The notes under the pieces are model-generated. The model did not search any database. It had not been told where the DNA came from and was given only the letters and a program-made list of their open reading frames with translations. From the NCBI RefSeq assembly GCF_030124175.1, contig NZ_JASKMT010000007.1:186001-250000 (forward strand): a DNA stretch of 64,000 bases, in the 5' to 3' direction. The stretch is from Streptomyces sp. 549 (lineage in GTDB: Bacteria > Actinomycetota > Actinomycetes > Streptomycetales > Streptomycetaceae). This document shows positions 25,073 through 33,245 of the stretch, one piece after another (position 1 is the first letter of the stretch; each line of letters begins with the position of its first letter). The position numbers and the translations under genes were made by a program.

Positions 25073-25762
25073 ATGACTTCACCTGCACCCAAGAAGGACC
25101 CCTGGGACCTCCCCGACGTCTCCGACCTCGTCGTCGGCGTGCTCGGCGGCACCGGCGACCAGGGCCGCGGACTCGCCTACCGCCTCGCGAAAGCCGGCCA
25201 GAAGGTCGTCATCGGGTCCCGGTCCGCCGACCGTGCCGCCGCCGCAGCGGCGGAGCTGGGGCACGGCGTCTCCGGCACCGGCAACGCCGACTGCGCCCGC
25301 AGCAGCGACGTGGTGATCGTGGCCGTCCCGTGGGACGGCCACGCCGCCACGCTGGAGAGCCTGCGCGAGGAACTGGCGGGCAAGCTCGTGGTGGACTGCG
25401 TCAACCCGCTCGGCTTCGACAAGAAGGGCGCCTACGCGCTCAAGCCGGAGGAGGGCAGCGCCGCCGAGCAGGCCGCCGCCCTGCTGCCCGACTCCCGCGT
25501 CACGGCCGCCTTCCACCATCTCTCCGCCGTCCTGCTCCAGGACCCGGCGGTCGAGGAGGTCGAGACCGACGTCATGGTGCTGGGCGAGGTCCGTGCCGAC
25601 TGCGAGATCGTGCAGGCCCTCGCCGGCCGCATCCCCGGCATGCGGGGCGTGTTCGGCGGCCGACTGCGCAACGCCCACCAGGTCGAGTCGCTGGTGGCCA
25701 ACCTGATCTCGGTCAACCGCCGCTACACGGCGCACGCCGGGGTGCGCCTCACCGACATCTGA
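25073..25762 (+). CDS. npdG: NADPH-dependent F420 reductase
   Basis: 229 residues. The NADP-binding Gly-rich motif VGVLGGTGDQGRGLAYRLAKAG (about residues 21-42) and the following VIGSRSADRA are typical of F420H2:NADP oxidoreductase. The VVIVAVPWDGH and VVDCVNPLGF elements and the C-terminal RNAHQVESLVANLISVNRRY helix also fit. It moves hydride between F420 and NADP, supplying F420H2 to redox and antibiotic pathways. Alone here, without F420 biosynthesis genes. Confidence 0.92.
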   Translation: MTSPAPKKDPWDLPDVSDLVVGVLGGTGDQGRGLAYRLAKAGQKVVIGSRSADRAAAAAAELGHGVSGTGNADCARSSDVVIVAVPWDGHAATLESLREELAGKLVVDCVNPLGFDKKGAYALKPEEGSAAEQAAALLPDSRVTAAFHHLSAVLLQDPAVEEVETDVMVLGEVRADCEIVQALAGRIPGMRGVFGGRLRNAHQVESLVANLISVNRRYTAHAGVRLTDI

Positions 25763-25824
25763 GGCCGCCGGGGCATGGGGGACAATGGCTGGTGTCACCC
25801 GCACATCCGTCTGGAGCCACCCCC

Positions 25825-26070
25825 ATGCCCCGCATCGCCCTGTACGCCCTGATCGTCTGCGTGCTCTCGCTGGTCGCCGCCGTGCTGTCCTTCAGCCGGG
25901 GCAGTTGGCTGGGCGTCGTGTGGATCCTGATGATGGGCGTCGCCTCGAACATCGCCTACTTCTACTGGGCCCGCGCCCGCATGCAGCGCCGCGCCGCCGA
26001 GCGCCGCGCCGCCGAGCAGCGCACCGTAGAGCCGGCCGAGCAGCGCACCGAGGACGTCAGCGACCGCTGA
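25825..26070 (+). CDS. small membrane protein, 81 aa
   Basis: Two hydrophobic segments (about residues 4-22 and 28-47) are followed by a charged Arg/Glu/Ala tail with near-repeats (RRAAERRAAEQRTVEPAEQR). It starts at an ATG 62 bp after npdG and stops just before a strong terminator. Family unrecognised. Confidence 0.65.
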   Translation: MPRIALYALIVCVLSLVAAVLSFSRGSWLGVVWILMMGVASNIAYFYWARARMQRRAAERRAAEQRTVEPAEQRTEDVSDR

Positions 26071-26104
26071 CCACCGGCTCTCCCTGCCGGGAGAAGTGCA
26101 GGGC

Positions 26105-26147
26105 GGCGCGGGTCCGTCCGCACCGGAACGGCGGACGGACCCGCGCC
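26105..26147. terminator. bidirectional terminator between convergent genes
   Basis: A perfect 17-bp stem (26105-26121 with 26131-26147) and a 9-base loop between the small membrane protein and panB, whose stops face each other. Confidence 0.75.
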
Positions 26148-26182
26148 GCGGGTCCCCGGCGGCGGGCGCCGGGGACGGTCCT

Positions 26183-27034
26183 TTAGAAGGTGTGCTCGGG
26201 CTGCGGGAAGGTGCCGCCGGTGACGTCCTGGGCGAAGGCCTTCGCGGCGTCGCCGAGCGTCTCGCGCAGCGCCGCGTACTGCTTCACGAAGCGCGGCATG
26301 CGGCCACCGGTGAGGCCGGCCATGTCCGTCCAGACCAGGACCTGCGCGTCGCAGTCCGGCCCGGCACCGATGCCCACGGTGGGGATGCTCAGCGACCGCG
26401 TCACCTCGGCGGCGAGCGCGGCGGGCACCAGTTCCAGCACGACGGCGAACGCACCGGCGTCCTGGGCCGCCTTGGCGTCCCGCAGCAGGCGGTGGGCGTC
26501 CTCGTCGCTGCGGCCCTGCACCCGGTAGCCCATGGTGTTGACGGACTGCGGGGTGAGGCCCAGGTGGGACATGACGGGGACGCCCGCCGACACCAGCAGC
26601 TCCGTCTGCGGCAGCGACCGCTCGCCGCCCTCCAGCTTCACCGCGCCCACCCCGGCGTCCTTGACCAGCCGGGTGGCGTTGCGCAGCGCCTGCGTCGGAC
26701 CCTCCTGGTAGGAGCCGAACGGCAGGTCGCCGACGATCAGCGCCCGCTGCGTGCCACGTACGACGGCGGCGGACAGCATCGTCATCTCGTCCATGGTGAC
26801 CGGCACGGTGGTGTCGTAGCCGAGGTGGCAGTTCCCCATCGAGTCGCCGACGAGCATCACCGGGATGCCCGCCTCGTCGAACACCGACGCCGTCATCGCG
26901 TCGTACGCGGTCAGCATGGGCCACTTCTCGCCGCGCTCCTTGGCGCCGACGAGGTCGCGGACGGTGATGCGTCGGTTCTGCGTTCCGCCGTACAGCGCCT
27001 TGCTGCTGTCGGCTGCCGCCTGGGCATGCGTCAT
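26183..27034 (-). CDS. panB: 3-methyl-2-oxobutanoate hydroxymethyltransferase
   Basis: 283 residues. The PanB landmarks are present: LTAYDAMTASVFDEAGIPVMLVGDSMGN, HLGYDTTVPVTMDEM, VSAGVPVMSHLGLTPQSVN and the metal/substrate acids in AFAVVLELVP. It makes ketopantoate from alpha-ketoisovalerate and methylene-tetrahydrofolate, the first committed step to pantothenate and CoA. The ATG has an AGGAG-like site. TAA stop, rare in this genome. No panC or panD adjacent. Confidence 0.95.
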   Translation of the reverse strand: MTHAQAAADSSKALYGGTQNRRITVRDLVGAKERGEKWPMLTAYDAMTASVFDEAGIPVMLVGDSMGNCHLGYDTTVPVTMDEMTMLSAAVVRGTQRALIVGDLPFGSYQEGPTQALRNATRLVKDAGVGAVKLEGGERSLPQTELLVSAGVPVMSHLGLTPQSVNTMGYRVQGRSDEDAHRLLRDAKAAQDAGAFAVVLELVPAALAAEVTRSLSIPTVGIGAGPDCDAQVLVWTDMAGLTGGRMPRFVKQYAALRETLGDAAKAFAQDVTGGTFPQPEHTF

Positions 27035-27417
27035 GGCACGGGCTCCTGTTGTCGTCTCGAGGCGCCCTCACGGCGTCCCCGGATCTGCTCCCATGGTGAC
27101 ACCGCGACACCGCCGCGCAAAGGGGGGTGCGGCGAGACCTCAACCACCGGGCAGCGCCCCGCGGACTGCCTGCACGGTTCCGGCGTCGGCCCGGCGGCTC
27201 GGGGCCTCGGGTGCCGGGCGCGGCGGACTGTCGAATATGCGCGTTCTGTCACATCCGGGCGGCACGCAAGGCAACGTGGAACTGTGATGCTTTCGTGATC
27301 GTCCTCGACAGTGCACACGGTTCGCAGGAAACGAACCGGCACGCCGTACGGACACATCCGGCCATCCCCTATGGTTCTTGTCTCGGCGGCCGGTGGTACT
27401 CGCAGTGAGGACAGCAC
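27035..27417. other. 383-base gap between divergent panB and EEP genes
   Basis: No gene supported. It holds the panB leader, a 21-bp inverted repeat at 27318-27338 and a possible -10 (TATGGT near 27370) for the rightward gene. Confidence 0.5.
27318..27338. promoter_or_regulatory. inverted repeat, candidate operator
   Basis: CGGTTCG (27318-27324) and CGAACCG (27332-27338) around a 7-base centre, about 80 bp before the EEP-family gene. No run of T follows, so an operator is more likely than a terminator. Confidence 0.45.
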
Positions 27418-28446
27418 ATGGCACGGGCGTACATGGCGGAGACCGGCGAAGGCACCGACGGGCGGTCGTCGCGACCCGGTGGTTCCTCCCGGGTCCGCGC
27501 CGCGTCCGCCAAGTGGCGCGGTCCCGGCAGCCTGCGGCGCGGCTGGGTGATCGCGGCCCTGGCCGTGCTCACCGGAGTGGTCATGGCCGTGCACTCCAAG
27601 ATCCCCAACACCATCGGCAACCTCGGCAGCCTGCTGGAGACGTTCCTGCCGTGGTTCGCCGTCCCCGTGGCCGGCCTGCTGCTGCTGGCGCTGCTGCGCC
27701 GCTCGGTGGTCGCGCTGGCCGCGCTGCTGGTACCGGTGCTGGTGTGGGCCAACCTCTTCGGCGGCCTGGTCACCGACAAGAAGGGCGCCGGCGGTGACCT
27801 GACGGTCGTCGCCCACAACGTCGACGCCGACAACCCCGATCCGGCAGGCACGGCGGCGAAGCTCGCCGACTCCGGCGCGGACGTCATGGCGCTGGAGGAG
27901 CTGCCCGGCCGTTCCGTCGGCGTGTACGAGCAGGCACTGGCCGGGACCTACCCGTACCACGCGGTGGAGGGCACGGTCGGGGTGTGGAGCAAGTACCCGC
28001 TGACCGACACCCGGCCGGTCGACATCAGGATCGGCTGGACCCGTGCGCTGCGCACCACGGTGGACACGCCCCACGGCGACCTCGCCGTCTACGTGGCGCA
28101 CCTGCCGTCGGTGCGGGTCAAGTTCCGGGCCGGCTTCACCGCCAACCAGCGCGACGACGCCGCCGAGCAGCTCGGTGAGGCGATCGCCCGGGAGGGCAGC
28201 GGACGTGTCGTGCTGCTCGGCGACCTCAACGGCACCATGAACGACCGGGCCCTCGCCCCGGTCACCGCGCAGATGCGCTCCACCCAGGGCGCGGCGGGAG
28301 CCGGCTTCGGCTTCAGCTGGCCGGCGTCGTTCCCGATGGCCCGGATCGACCAGATCATGGTCAAGGGCGTGGAGCCGGTGTCGTCCTGGACCCTGCCGGC
28401 CACCGGCAGCGACCACCTTCCGGTGGCGGCGTCCGTGAAGATGTAG
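27418..28446 (+). CDS. membrane-anchored endonuclease/exonuclease/phosphatase family protein
   Basis: 342 residues. A 40-residue basic tail, two or three N-terminal transmembrane helices (about residues 42-120), then an EEP catalytic domain facing outside. Motifs: VVAHNVD, DVMALEEL (metal Glu), VYVAHLPS, VLLGDLNGT (Asp/Asn) and GSDHLPV (catalytic His). The substrate could be a nucleic acid, phospholipid head group or sugar phosphate; the membrane anchor argues against intracellular DNA repair. GAGGA precedes the ATG. Confidence 0.85.
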   Translation: MARAYMAETGEGTDGRSSRPGGSSRVRAASAKWRGPGSLRRGWVIAALAVLTGVVMAVHSKIPNTIGNLGSLLETFLPWFAVPVAGLLLLALLRRSVVALAALLVPVLVWANLFGGLVTDKKGAGGDLTVVAHNVDADNPDPAGTAAKLADSGADVMALEELPGRSVGVYEQALAGTYPYHAVEGTVGVWSKYPLTDTRPVDIRIGWTRALRTTVDTPHGDLAVYVAHLPSVRVKFRAGFTANQRDDAAEQLGEAIAREGSGRVVLLGDLNGTMNDRALAPVTAQMRSTQGAAGAGFGFSWPASFPMARIDQIMVKGVEPVSSWTLPATGSDHLPVAASVKM

Positions 28447-28474
28447 CCCGCCCGCAACCTTCCGGACGCGTGGG

Positions 28475-28514
28475 GGAACAGAACGGTCGGCATAATTTGT
28501 TCCGCCAGAGAACA
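28475..28514. promoter_or_regulatory. GGAACA/TGTTC inverted repeats before an MFS gene
   Basis: GGAACA (28475-28480), TGTTCC (28498-28503) and GAACA (28510-28514) form nested inverted repeats around a CATAAT -10-like hexamer (28491-28496), 57 bp before the MFS start. The half-site order is opposite to a LexA box. Candidate repressor site only. Confidence 0.4.
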
Positions 28515-28570
28515 TATGCTTCGCTGGTGCCTGTCGCGCCGCCCTCCCCGCCCCGAAAGGTCCCCTGCTC

Positions 28571-29782
28571 ATGCCCCTGGCCCTGCTCGCCCTGGCTGTC
28601 GCAGCCTTCGGCATAGGCACGACCGAGTTCGTGATGATGGGCCTGCTGCCCAACGTCGCGGACGACCTCGGCACCTCGGTGCCCACTTCGGGGCACCTCG
28701 TCTCCGCCTACGCCATCGGCGTGGTCATCGGCGCCCCGCTGCTCACCGCCGTCGGCGTGCGCGTGCCGCGCAAGCCGATGCTGATCGCGTTCATGGCGCT
28801 CTTCACCGTCGGCAACCTCGCCTCCGCGCTGGCCCCCGACTTCGGCACGCTGCTCGCCGGACGGGTGCTCGCCGGGCTGCCGCACGGCGCGTTCTTCGGA
28901 GTGGGCGCGGTGGTCGCCGCCCGGCTGGTGAGCCCCGAGCGCCGTGCCCGCGCGGTCGCCACCATGTTCCTCGGCCTCACCGTCGCCAACATCGTCGGCG
29001 TGCCGGCCGGTACCGCCCTGGGGCAGCAGGTGGGCTGGCGGGCGACGTTCCTGGTGGTCACCGTGATCGGACTGGTCGCCATGGCCGCCCTTGCCGCACT
29101 GGTGCCCCGGCTGCCGCTGGAGCGCAGCGGCGGGTTGGGCGGCGAACTGCGCGCGCTGCGGCACCCGCAGGTCGCGCTGGGGCTGCTCACCGCGGTCTTC
29201 GGCTTCGCCGGGGTGTTCGCCGTCTACAGCTACCTCGCCTCGATGATGACCGAGGTCACCGGCTTCGCCGAGACGTCCGTCACCTGGGTGCTGGCCCTGT
29301 TCGGCATCGGCATGACGCTGGGCGCGCTCGCCGCCGGGCCGCTGACCGACCGGGCGCTGCGCCCGACGCTCTACGGCTCGCTGACCGCGCTCGCCGTCCT
29401 CCTGGCCGCCTTCCACTTCACCGTGCACCTGAAGTGGGCGGCGCTCGCCACGGTGGTGCTCATCGGCGCGGTCGGCTTCATGATCACCACACCGCTGCAG
29501 GTGCTGGTGATGAACAAGGCGCAGCAGGCCCCGACGCTTGCCTCAGCGTCCAACCACTCGGCGTTCAACCTGGCCAACGCCGGCGGCGCCTGGCTGGGCG
29601 GGGTGGCCATCACCGCCGGGTGGGGCTGGAGTTCGCCGACGCTGGTCGGCGCGGTGCTCGCCGTGGTGGGCCTGGGCATCGCGCTCTTCGCCGGGGCGCT
29701 GGACCGTCCCGGTGCCGCCGCCGGGGGCTTCTCCCGGGTCGTCGCCCGCGGCCGGGCCCGCATCCGGCAGCCGGTCGGCTGA
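28571..29782 (+). CDS. MFS exporter, DHA1/AraJ-like
   Basis: 403 residues, 12 predicted helices. It begins directly in helix 1 with AAFGIGTTEFVMMGLLP, the TEFxxMGLLP motif of AraJ/CmlA-like sugar and drug efflux proteins. GVRVPRKPMLI replaces the usual GxLaDrxGrR loop, and helix 4-5 has LAGRVLAGLPHGAFFGVG. Substrate unknown. GAAAGG lies upstream and a strong terminator follows. Confidence 0.9.
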   Translation: MPLALLALAVAAFGIGTTEFVMMGLLPNVADDLGTSVPTSGHLVSAYAIGVVIGAPLLTAVGVRVPRKPMLIAFMALFTVGNLASALAPDFGTLLAGRVLAGLPHGAFFGVGAVVAARLVSPERRARAVATMFLGLTVANIVGVPAGTALGQQVGWRATFLVVTVIGLVAMAALAALVPRLPLERSGGLGGELRALRHPQVALGLLTAVFGFAGVFAVYSYLASMMTEVTGFAETSVTWVLALFGIGMTLGALAAGPLTDRALRPTLYGSLTALAVLLAAFHFTVHLKWAALATVVLIGAVGFMITTPLQVLVMNKAQQAPTLASASNHSAFNLANAGGAWLGGVAITAGWGWSSPTLVGAVLAVVGLGIALFAGALDRPGAAAGGFSRVVARGRARIRQPVG

Positions 29783-29801
29783 CCGGACGCCGGACGCTGA
29801 A

Positions 29802-29851
29802 CACCGCGCCGCCCGCCACACCCGTGTGTGCGGGCGGCGGGCGGCGCGGTG
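29802..29851. terminator. terminator between convergent MFS and nadE
   Basis: A perfect 16-bp stem (29802-29817 with 29836-29851), with further pairing in the loop, located between two facing stop codons. Confidence 0.7.
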
Positions 29852-29891
29852 CTGTCGTCCGACGGGCCGGGGCCTGCGAGGCGTGGCGGGT

Positions 29892-31664
29892 TCAGTTCCC
29901 GGCTGCGGCGGCCGTCTCGCGCCAGCGGTTGGTGGTGGGCAGCCGGCGGTCCTTGCCGAAGCCCTTCGCGGAGATCTTGGTGCCCGGCGGGTACTGCCGC
30001 CGCTTGTACTCGGCGGTGTCGGTCATGCGCAGCACCCGCGTCACCAGCTCCGCGTCGAAACCGCGGGCGGCGATGTCGGAGGCGCCCATGTCCCGGTCCA
30101 CGTACAGCTCCAGGACCTGGTCCAGCACGTCGTAGTCCGGCAGCGAGTCGGTGTCCACCTGGCCGGGGCGCAGCTCGGCGCTCGGCGGCTTGGCGATGGT
30201 GTTCTCCGGGATCGGCGGCGTCTCGCCGCGCTCGGCGGCGGAGCGGTTGCGCCACTTCGCCAGCCGGAAGACCGTCGTCTTGTAGACGTCCTTGATCGGA
30301 CCGTAGCCGCCCACCGAGTCGCCGTACAGCGTCGAGTAGCCGCAGGCCAGTTCGGACTTGTTGCCCGGTGCGAGCACCAGGTGGCCCTCCTGGTTGGACA
30401 GCCCCATCAGCATCGTGCCGCGCAGCCGCGCCTGGAGGTTCTCCTCCGCCAGGCCGGTCAGCTCCAGGGACTCCATGTAGGCGTCGAACATCGGGGCGAT
30501 GGAGTGGGTGCGGAAGTTCAGCCCGGTCCGCCTGGCCAGTTCGGCCGCGTCGCCGCGCGAGTGGTCGGAGGAGTACCGGGACGGCATGGAGACGCCGTAC
30601 ACGTTCGCCGGCCCGATCGCGTCGCAGGCGATCGCGGCCACCAGCGCCGAGTCGATGCCGCCCGACAGGCCGATCAGCACCGAACGGAAACCGTTCTTCC
30701 GCACATAGGCGCGCAGCCCGGTGACCAGGGCCGTGTAGACCTCCTCGTCGGCGTCGAGGCGCGGCGCCTGGACGGGAGCGGGCAGCGCCGGGGCCTGCGC
30801 GGGGGCGTCGGCGGCCGACAGCGTGCGGTGGTCGATGCGCAGCCCGTCGGCGACGGTGCCGGAGGGCGGCTCGGCTCCTGCGGCGGGCAGGTCCAGGTCC
30901 AGCATCAGGCACTGCTCGGCGAACTGCGCCGCGCGCGCCACGACCTGTCCGTCCCGGTCCACCACGATGGAGTCGCCGTCGAAGACCAGCTCGTCCTGGC
31001 CGCCGTTCATGGCCAGGTAGGCGGTGGTGCAGCCCGCCTCCTGGGCGCGCTTGCGGACCAGTTCCAGGCGGGTGTCGTCCTTGTCCCGCTCGAAGGGCGA
31101 GGCGTTGACGGACAGCAGCAGCCCCGCGCCCGCCGCCCGCGCCCCGGGCACCCGGCCGCCGTCCTGCCACAGGTCCTCGCAGATCGCCAGCGCCACGTCC
31201 ACGCCGCCGACCCGGATCACCGGCAGGGTCTCACCGGGCACGAAGTAGCGGAACTCGTCGAAGACGCCGTAGTTGGGCAGGTGGTGCTTGGCGAAGGTCA
31301 GCTTGACCTCGCCCTCGTGCAGCACCGCGGCGGCGTTCTGCGGGGCGCCCGCCGGCTGGCCGTAGCGGGGCTGGGCCTGCTCCACCCGGTCGAGGTACCC
31401 GACCACCACCGGCAGGTGGCCGAGTCCTTCCGCCGCCAGCCGGGAGGCCAGCGAACGCAGCGCGTCGCGGCTGGCCTCCACGAAGGACGGACGCAGGGCG
31501 AGGTCCTCCACGGGGTAGCCGGTGAGCACCATCTCCGGGAAGGCGGCCAGCTGGGCCCCCTGCTCGGCGGAGTGCCGGGTCCATCGGAGTACCGACTCGG
31601 CGTTCGCGGCGAGATCACCGACGGTGGAGTCGATCTGGTTCAGGGCGAGACGTAGATGAGGCAC
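29892..31664 (-). CDS. nadE: glutamine-dependent NAD+ synthase
   Basis: 590 residues. The N-terminal nitrilase (glutaminase) domain shows the Glu-Lys-Cys triad: FPEMVLTGYPVEDLALRP, LTFAKHHLPNYGVFDE and LAICEDLW. The C-terminal synthetase domain has the PP-loop SGGIDSALVAAIA near residue 330 and GNKSELACGYSTLYGDSVGGYGPIKDV. It amidates nicotinate adenine dinucleotide with glutamine nitrogen, the last step of NAD synthesis. The GTG at 31664 (VPHLRLALNQ) is chosen since family proteins start at this strand; the open frame to 31754 is Arg-rich filler. Confidence 0.95.
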   Translation of the reverse strand: MPHLRLALNQIDSTVGDLAANAESVLRWTRHSAEQGAQLAAFPEMVLTGYPVEDLALRPSFVEASRDALRSLASRLAAEGLGHLPVVVGYLDRVEQAQPRYGQPAGAPQNAAAVLHEGEVKLTFAKHHLPNYGVFDEFRYFVPGETLPVIRVGGVDVALAICEDLWQDGGRVPGARAAGAGLLLSVNASPFERDKDDTRLELVRKRAQEAGCTTAYLAMNGGQDELVFDGDSIVVDRDGQVVARAAQFAEQCLMLDLDLPAAGAEPPSGTVADGLRIDHRTLSAADAPAQAPALPAPVQAPRLDADEEVYTALVTGLRAYVRKNGFRSVLIGLSGGIDSALVAAIACDAIGPANVYGVSMPSRYSSDHSRGDAAELARRTGLNFRTHSIAPMFDAYMESLELTGLAEENLQARLRGTMLMGLSNQEGHLVLAPGNKSELACGYSTLYGDSVGGYGPIKDVYKTTVFRLAKWRNRSAAERGETPPIPENTIAKPPSAELRPGQVDTDSLPDYDVLDQVLELYVDRDMGASDIAARGFDAELVTRVLRMTDTAEYKRRQYPPGTKISAKGFGKDRRLPTTNRWRETAAAAGN

Positions 31665-31883
31665 CCCGCCAGCGTAACCGTCAGACTGACGCGATGCCCT
31701 GAGGGCCCGCACCGGCCCGTCGTGCCGCCATCGCCCGCGCCCCGCCCGCCTCACCTGCGCTTCAAACCGCCTCAGGCCGCAGCGTAATGTGGCGGTAACG
31801 GCTCACCGTGATACTGGTGTGCACAGGGTCGCCCCGCGCGGGCGACCGGGAGAGTCCCGGCCGACCAGCAAGGATGGGTGACC

Positions 31884-33245
31884 ATGGACAAGCAGCAGGA
31901 ATTCGTGCTCCGGACGCTCGAGGAGCGCGACATCCGGTTCGTGCGACTGTGGTTCACCGACGTGCTGGGCTTCCTGAAGTCGGTCGCGGTGGCACCCGCG
32001 GAGCTGGAGCAGGCGTTCGACGAGGGCATCGGTTTCGACGGCTCGGCCATCGAGGGCTTCGCCCGGGTCTACGAGTCCGACATGATCGCCAAGCCCGCGC
32101 CCAGCACCTTCCAGATCCTGCCCTGGCGGGCCGAGGCACCCGGTACCGCCCGCATGTTCTGCGACATCCTGATGCCGGACGGCTCGCCCTCCTACGCGGA
32201 CCCGCGCTACGTGCTCAAGCGCATCCTGTCGCGCACCTCCGACCTGGGTTTCACCTTCTACACCCACCCCGAGATCGAGTTCTTCCTCCTGAAGGACAAG
32301 CCTGTCGACGGCACCCGGCCCACCCCGGCCGACGCCTCCGGCTACTTCGACCACACCCCGCAGAACGTCGGCATGGACTTCCGCCGCCAGGCCATCACCA
32401 TGCTGGAGTCGATGGGCATCTCGGTGGAGTTCTCCCACCACGAGGGCGCCCCCGGCCAGCAGGAGATCGACCTGCGCTACGCCGACGCGCTCACCACCGC
32501 CGACAACATCATGACGTTCCGGCTGGTGATGAAGCAGGTCGCGCTGGAGCAGGGCGTCAACGCCACCTTCATGCCCAAGCCGTTCTCGGAGTTCCCCGGC
32601 TCCGGCATGCACACCCACCTCTCGCTGTTCGAGGGCGACCGCAACGCCTTCCACGAGTCCGGTGCCGAGTACCAGCTCTCCAAGGTCGGCCGGTCCTTCA
32701 TCGCCGGACTGATCAAGCACGCCGGTGAGATCTCCGCCGTCACCAACCAGTGGGTCAACTCCTACAAGCGCATCTGGGGCGGCGCGCAGCGCACCGCGGG
32801 CGCCGGTGGCGAAGCGCCCTCCTACATCTGCTGGGGCCACAACAACCGGTCCGCGCTGATCCGCGTGCCGATGTACAAGCCCGGCAAGACGGGCTCGACC
32901 CGCATCGAGATGCGCTCACTCGACTCCGGCTGCAACCCCTACCTCGCGTACGCGGTCCTGCTCGCCGCGGGGCTCAAGGGCATCGAGGAGGGCTACGAAC
33001 TTCCCCCGGGGGCGGAGGACGACGTCTGGGCGCTCTCCGACGCCGAGCGCCGCGCCATGGGCATCTCGCCGCTGCCGCAGAACCTCGGTGAGGCCATCGA
33101 CCTGATGGAACGCAGCGAGCTGGTGGCCGAGACGCTCGGCGAGCACGTCTTCGACTTCTTCCTCCGCAACAAGCGGCAGGAGTGGGAGGAGTACCGCTCC
33201 GAGGTCACCGCCTTCGAACTGCGGAAGTCCCTGCCGGTCCTGTGA
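31884..33245 (+). CDS. glnA2: GlnA2-type glutamine synthetase-like gamma-glutamylpolyamine synthetase
   Basis: 453 residues. Glutamine-synthetase fold with FDGSAIEGFARV, HPEIEFFLL, the GSGMHTHLSL catalytic region, APSYICWGHNNRSALIRVP and R-x-E (TRIEMRSLDS). The sequence is nearly what I recall for S. coelicolor GlnA2, shown to glutamylate polyamines rather than ammonia. The segment aligned to the GSI adenylylation loop reads DDVWALSDAE, with Trp where GlnA has the modified Tyr. The ATG at 31884 is used (AGGATGG upstream); a GTG two codons earlier is possible. Stop overlaps the glnE ATG by 1 bp. Confidence 0.88.
   Translation: MDKQQEFVLRTLEERDIRFVRLWFTDVLGFLKSVAVAPAELEQAFDEGIGFDGSAIEGFARVYESDMIAKPAPSTFQILPWRAEAPGTARMFCDILMPDGSPSYADPRYVLKRILSRTSDLGFTFYTHPEIEFFLLKDKPVDGTRPTPADASGYFDHTPQNVGMDFRRQAITMLESMGISVEFSHHEGAPGQQEIDLRYADALTTADNIMTFRLVMKQVALEQGVNATFMPKPFSEFPGSGMHTHLSLFEGDRNAFHESGAEYQLSKVGRSFIAGLIKHAGEISAVTNQWVNSYKRIWGGAQRTAGAGGEAPSYICWGHNNRSALIRVPMYKPGKTGSTRIEMRSLDSGCNPYLAYAVLLAAGLKGIEEGYELPPGAEDDVWALSDAERRAMGISPLPQNLGEAIDLMERSELVAETLGEHVFDFFLRNKRQEWEEYRSEVTAFELRKSLPVL

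Noticed and set aside
28498..28514. TGTTC-N7-GAACA as a LexA (SOS) box
   Set aside because: The actinobacterial LexA box has GAAC before GTTC; here the order is reversed.
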